Source of the DNA: an uncultured Bacteroidota bacterium
GTDB taxonomy: Bacteria > Bacteroidota > Bacteroidia > Chitinophagales > Chitinophagaceae
Length of the DNA stretch: 8,110 nt
Reading direction: 5' to 3'
Assembly (NCBI GenBank): GCA_903825095.1
Contig: CAIJZF010000058.1
Span: forward strand, 1-8,110
Shown here in pieces: positions 6,249 to 8,110 of the stretch. The notes beneath the pieces were generated by a model that was not told the DNA's origin, did no database searches, and saw nothing but the letters and a program-made list of their open reading frames with translations. The position numbers and the translations under genes are program-made. How positions within the stretch are numbered: position 1 is the first letter of the stretch; every line of letters starts with the position of its first letter.

Positions 6249-8110
6249 ATGACATACGTAAAACAAAATAAGTGGAAATTTTTTGCCACTTTGGTACTAG
6301 TAGGAGGGTTGTTTTTCGCTTTTAACACCTTTAATACTGCTAATTCAGAAACTTCAGAAATTAGACATAGAAAGTTATTGTCTACAGTAGGTCGCTTGCT
6401 AGAAAGTGAACATTATAGCCCAAAGGTTATTGATGATAAATTTTCAAAAGAAGTGTTCGATGCTTATTTAAAAACATTGGATCCTGAAAAAAATATTCTA
6501 CTTCAAACAGATATTGATTCCTTAAAAGTTTTTGCAACTAGTATTGATGATGAAATACATGGAGCAGCTATTCAATTTGAACCTGCGGCAAATGCAATTT
6601 ATGAAAGAAGAGCAAAAGAAATAAAAGCCATTTTTGAATCTATTATAGATAAGCCATTCGATTTCACCACAGACGACTCTTTAATGGTAGATACCGATAA
6701 AATGAGTTATGCAAGTAATGAAGCCGAAAGAGTGAAAAGATGGAACCAAGCTATTAAGTATAAAGTCTTGGACAGATATGTTAGCTTAATTGAAGACAGA
6801 GAAAAACATGCTAAGGCAAAAGCCATAGCAGATACTAGTAAAATAAAAGACACAGTTAAAGATAATTTCATAGTTAAAACTGATGTAGCGTTGGAAGCAG
6901 ATGCGCGTGCAACCATCAAGAAAAATTATATCAAAAGATTTAGCCTTTTAGAAAAAACTTTTGATAAAGAAAAAAGATTTGAATCGTTTTTAAATACCAT
7001 TACAGGTTTAATGGATCCGCATACCGATTATTTTGCACCAGTTGAAAAAAGATCATTCACGGAGCAAATGAGTGGTACTTTCTATGGTATTGGGGCTCAA
7101 TTAACGCAGGATGATAATGGTGTGAAAATTGCAAGTATTCAACCAGGCGGGGCTGCTTGGAAGTCGGGGCTTTTAGTGGTGAATGATGTTATTGTTAAAG
7201 TTGCACAAGGCGCGGAAGAGCCTGTGGATGTTACAGGATATGAAACCACTGAAGCTGTAAAATTAATTAGAGGTGATTTAGGCACTGAAGTAAGACTAAC
7301 TGTTAGAAAGCCAGATGGTACCAATAAAGTAGTTTCTTTAATTAGAGAGAAAATTGTACTTGATGAAGGTTTTGCAAGAAGTGCAGTGATTCAAAATGGC
7401 AATGAAAAAATTGGCTATATATTACTTCCCGATTTTTATGCCGACTTTGAAAGAGAAGATGGTGCAAGATGTTCAAAAGACATTGCGAAGGAAGTAGAAA
7501 AATTAAAAGCTGAAAAAGTAAAAGGCATTATTATTGATGTTAGATACAATGGGGGTGGTTCTTTATATGAAGTAGTGCAAATGGTAGGCATGTTTATAGA
7601 TAAAGGACCCGTTGTTCAAATAAGAAGTAAAGAAGGCAAGTCTCAAATACTATCAGATGAAACCCCTGGTATTTTATACGATGGTCCTTTGGTAGTAATG
7701 GTAAATGAATTCAGCGCCTCTGCCAGTGAAATTTTTGCAGCAGCTATTCAAGATTATAAAAGAGGTTTAATTGTTGGAAGCACTTCAAGTTATGGTAAAG
7801 GAACGGTGCAAAGAAATGTAGCTTTCGGAAAACCATTAGATGCGATGGGTATTCAAACCGAATATGGTGCAGTGAAATTAACCTTCCAAAAGTTTTATAG
7901 AGTGACTGGAAGTTCTACACAAAGAAAAGGAGTCGTGCCAGATGTGGTATTCCCCGATGATTATGAGTTTTTGAAATACCGTGAAAAAGACAATCCATCT
8001 GCCTTGCCATGGGATGAGATGGAGCGTGCTAAGTATGCACCTTGGACAAGTTCAAATGAGATTGCTACTATTGCTTTAAAAGCCAATAATAAAATAAAGA
8101 ACGATACCGC
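6249..8110 (+). CDS. Tail-specific (C-terminal processing) S41 family protease, partial at the 3' end
   Basis: The frame runs from ATG 6249 off the right edge with 620 codons visible; an in-frame ATG at 6237 would add four residues (MHEI). A hydrophobic anchor or signal segment (about residues 10-28) sends it to the periplasm. It is followed by a helical N-terminal domain (about 40-270, with LDPEKNILLQTDIDSL and TGLMDPHTDYFAP), a PDZ domain (about 278-369, starting FYGIGAQL), the S41 catalytic domain, and the start of the C-terminal Tsp domain (PDVVFPDDYEFL, NPSALPWDEM). Comparison with E. coli Tsp/Prc places the catalytic serine at S491 in NEFSASASE and the lysine at K517 in SYGKGTVQ, with D502 at the position of the conserved aspartate. 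From family knowledge, such proteases degrade or trim periplasmic proteins from unstructured C-termini. E. coli Tsp has about 680 residues, so perhaps 60-100 residues are missing. No stop or frameshift is seen. The gene is divergent from tRNA-His. Confidence 0.93.
   Translation, partial: MTYVKQNKWKFFATLVLVGGLFFAFNTFNTANSETSEIRHRKLLSTVGRLLESEHYSPKVIDDKFSKEVFDAYLKTLDPEKNILLQTDIDSLKVFATSIDDEIHGAAIQFEPAANAIYERRAKEIKAIFESIIDKPFDFTTDDSLMVDTDKMSYASNEAERVKRWNQAIKYKVLDRYVSLIEDREKHAKAKAIADTSKIKDTVKDNFIVKTDVALEADARATIKKNYIKRFSLLEKTFDKEKRFESFLNTITGLMDPHTDYFAPVEKRSFTEQMSGTFYGIGAQLTQDDNGVKIASIQPGGAAWKSGLLVVNDVIVKVAQGAEEPVDVTGYETTEAVKLIRGDLGTEVRLTVRKPDGTNKVVSLIREKIVLDEGFARSAVIQNGNEKIGYILLPDFYADFEREDGARCSKDIAKEVEKLKAEKVKGIIIDVRYNGGGSLYEVVQMVGMFIDKGPVVQIRSKEGKSQILSDETPGILYDGPLVVMVNEFSASASEIFAAAIQDYKRGLIVGSTSSYGKGTVQRNVAFGKPLDAMGIQTEYGAVKLTFQKFYRVTGSSTQRKGVVPDVVFPDDYEFLKYREKDNPSALPWDEMERAKYAPWTSSNEIATIALKANNKIKNDT

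Noticed and set aside
6707..7324. Two minus-strand open frames of 70 and 61 codons opposite the S41 protease gene
   Set aside because: The plus-strand frame encodes a recognisable protease with PDZ domain across both; these are shadows.
1..8110. Mobile element, CRISPR, toxin-antitoxin or defence system
   Set aside because: No transposase, integrase, repeat array, target-site duplication or small gene pair was seen; apart from the DUF445-like gene of unknown function, every gene resembles a known family with an assigned class or role.

Overview
The window looks like ordinary chromosome from a member of the Bacteroidota, most likely the Chitinophagaceae/Sphingobacteriia side. The evidence is AT-rich intergenic DNA, a lack of clear Shine-Dalgarno sequences, several exact matches to the Bacteroidota -7 promoter element TAnnTTTG, and an 860-residue outer-membrane barrel with an N-terminal carboxypeptidase-regulatory-like domain. 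The genus-level assignment is inference from protein resemblance.

Layout from left to right: (1) the first 67 codons of a minus-strand membrane-anchored Fe-S oxidoreductase that leaves through the left edge; (2) a 125-bp divergent intergenic region with a candidate promoter for that gene; (3) a plus-strand pair, phospho-sugar mutase then protein-L-isoaspartate O-methyltransferase, separated by 4 bp; (4) a convergent minus-strand gene for a large TonB-dependent-receptor-like outer-membrane beta-barrel protein; (5) a minus-strand gene for a short DUF445-like protein with a membrane segment at each end; (6) a minus-strand tRNA-His(GUG) with a strong intrinsic terminator starting directly at its 3' end; (7) a divergent plus-strand gene for a tail-specific (C-terminal processing) S41 protease, N-terminal anchor + PDZ + catalytic domain, cut by the right edge.

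The genes do not form one obvious pathway. The mutase belongs to central sugar-phosphate metabolism, the methyltransferase to repair of damaged proteins, the S41 protease to periplasmic protein processing, and the barrel protein to the outer membrane. Only the mutase-methyltransferase pair has operon-like spacing.

No phage, transposon, CRISPR, toxin-antitoxin or defence-like signature was found. I do not see a new biological system here. The points worth a second look are modest: an altered SAM-binding glycine motif in the methyltransferase, a glycine-rich insertion in the barrel protein, the compact tRNA-terminator arrangement with a U-U mismatch in the anticodon stem, and clusters of candidate promoter elements.
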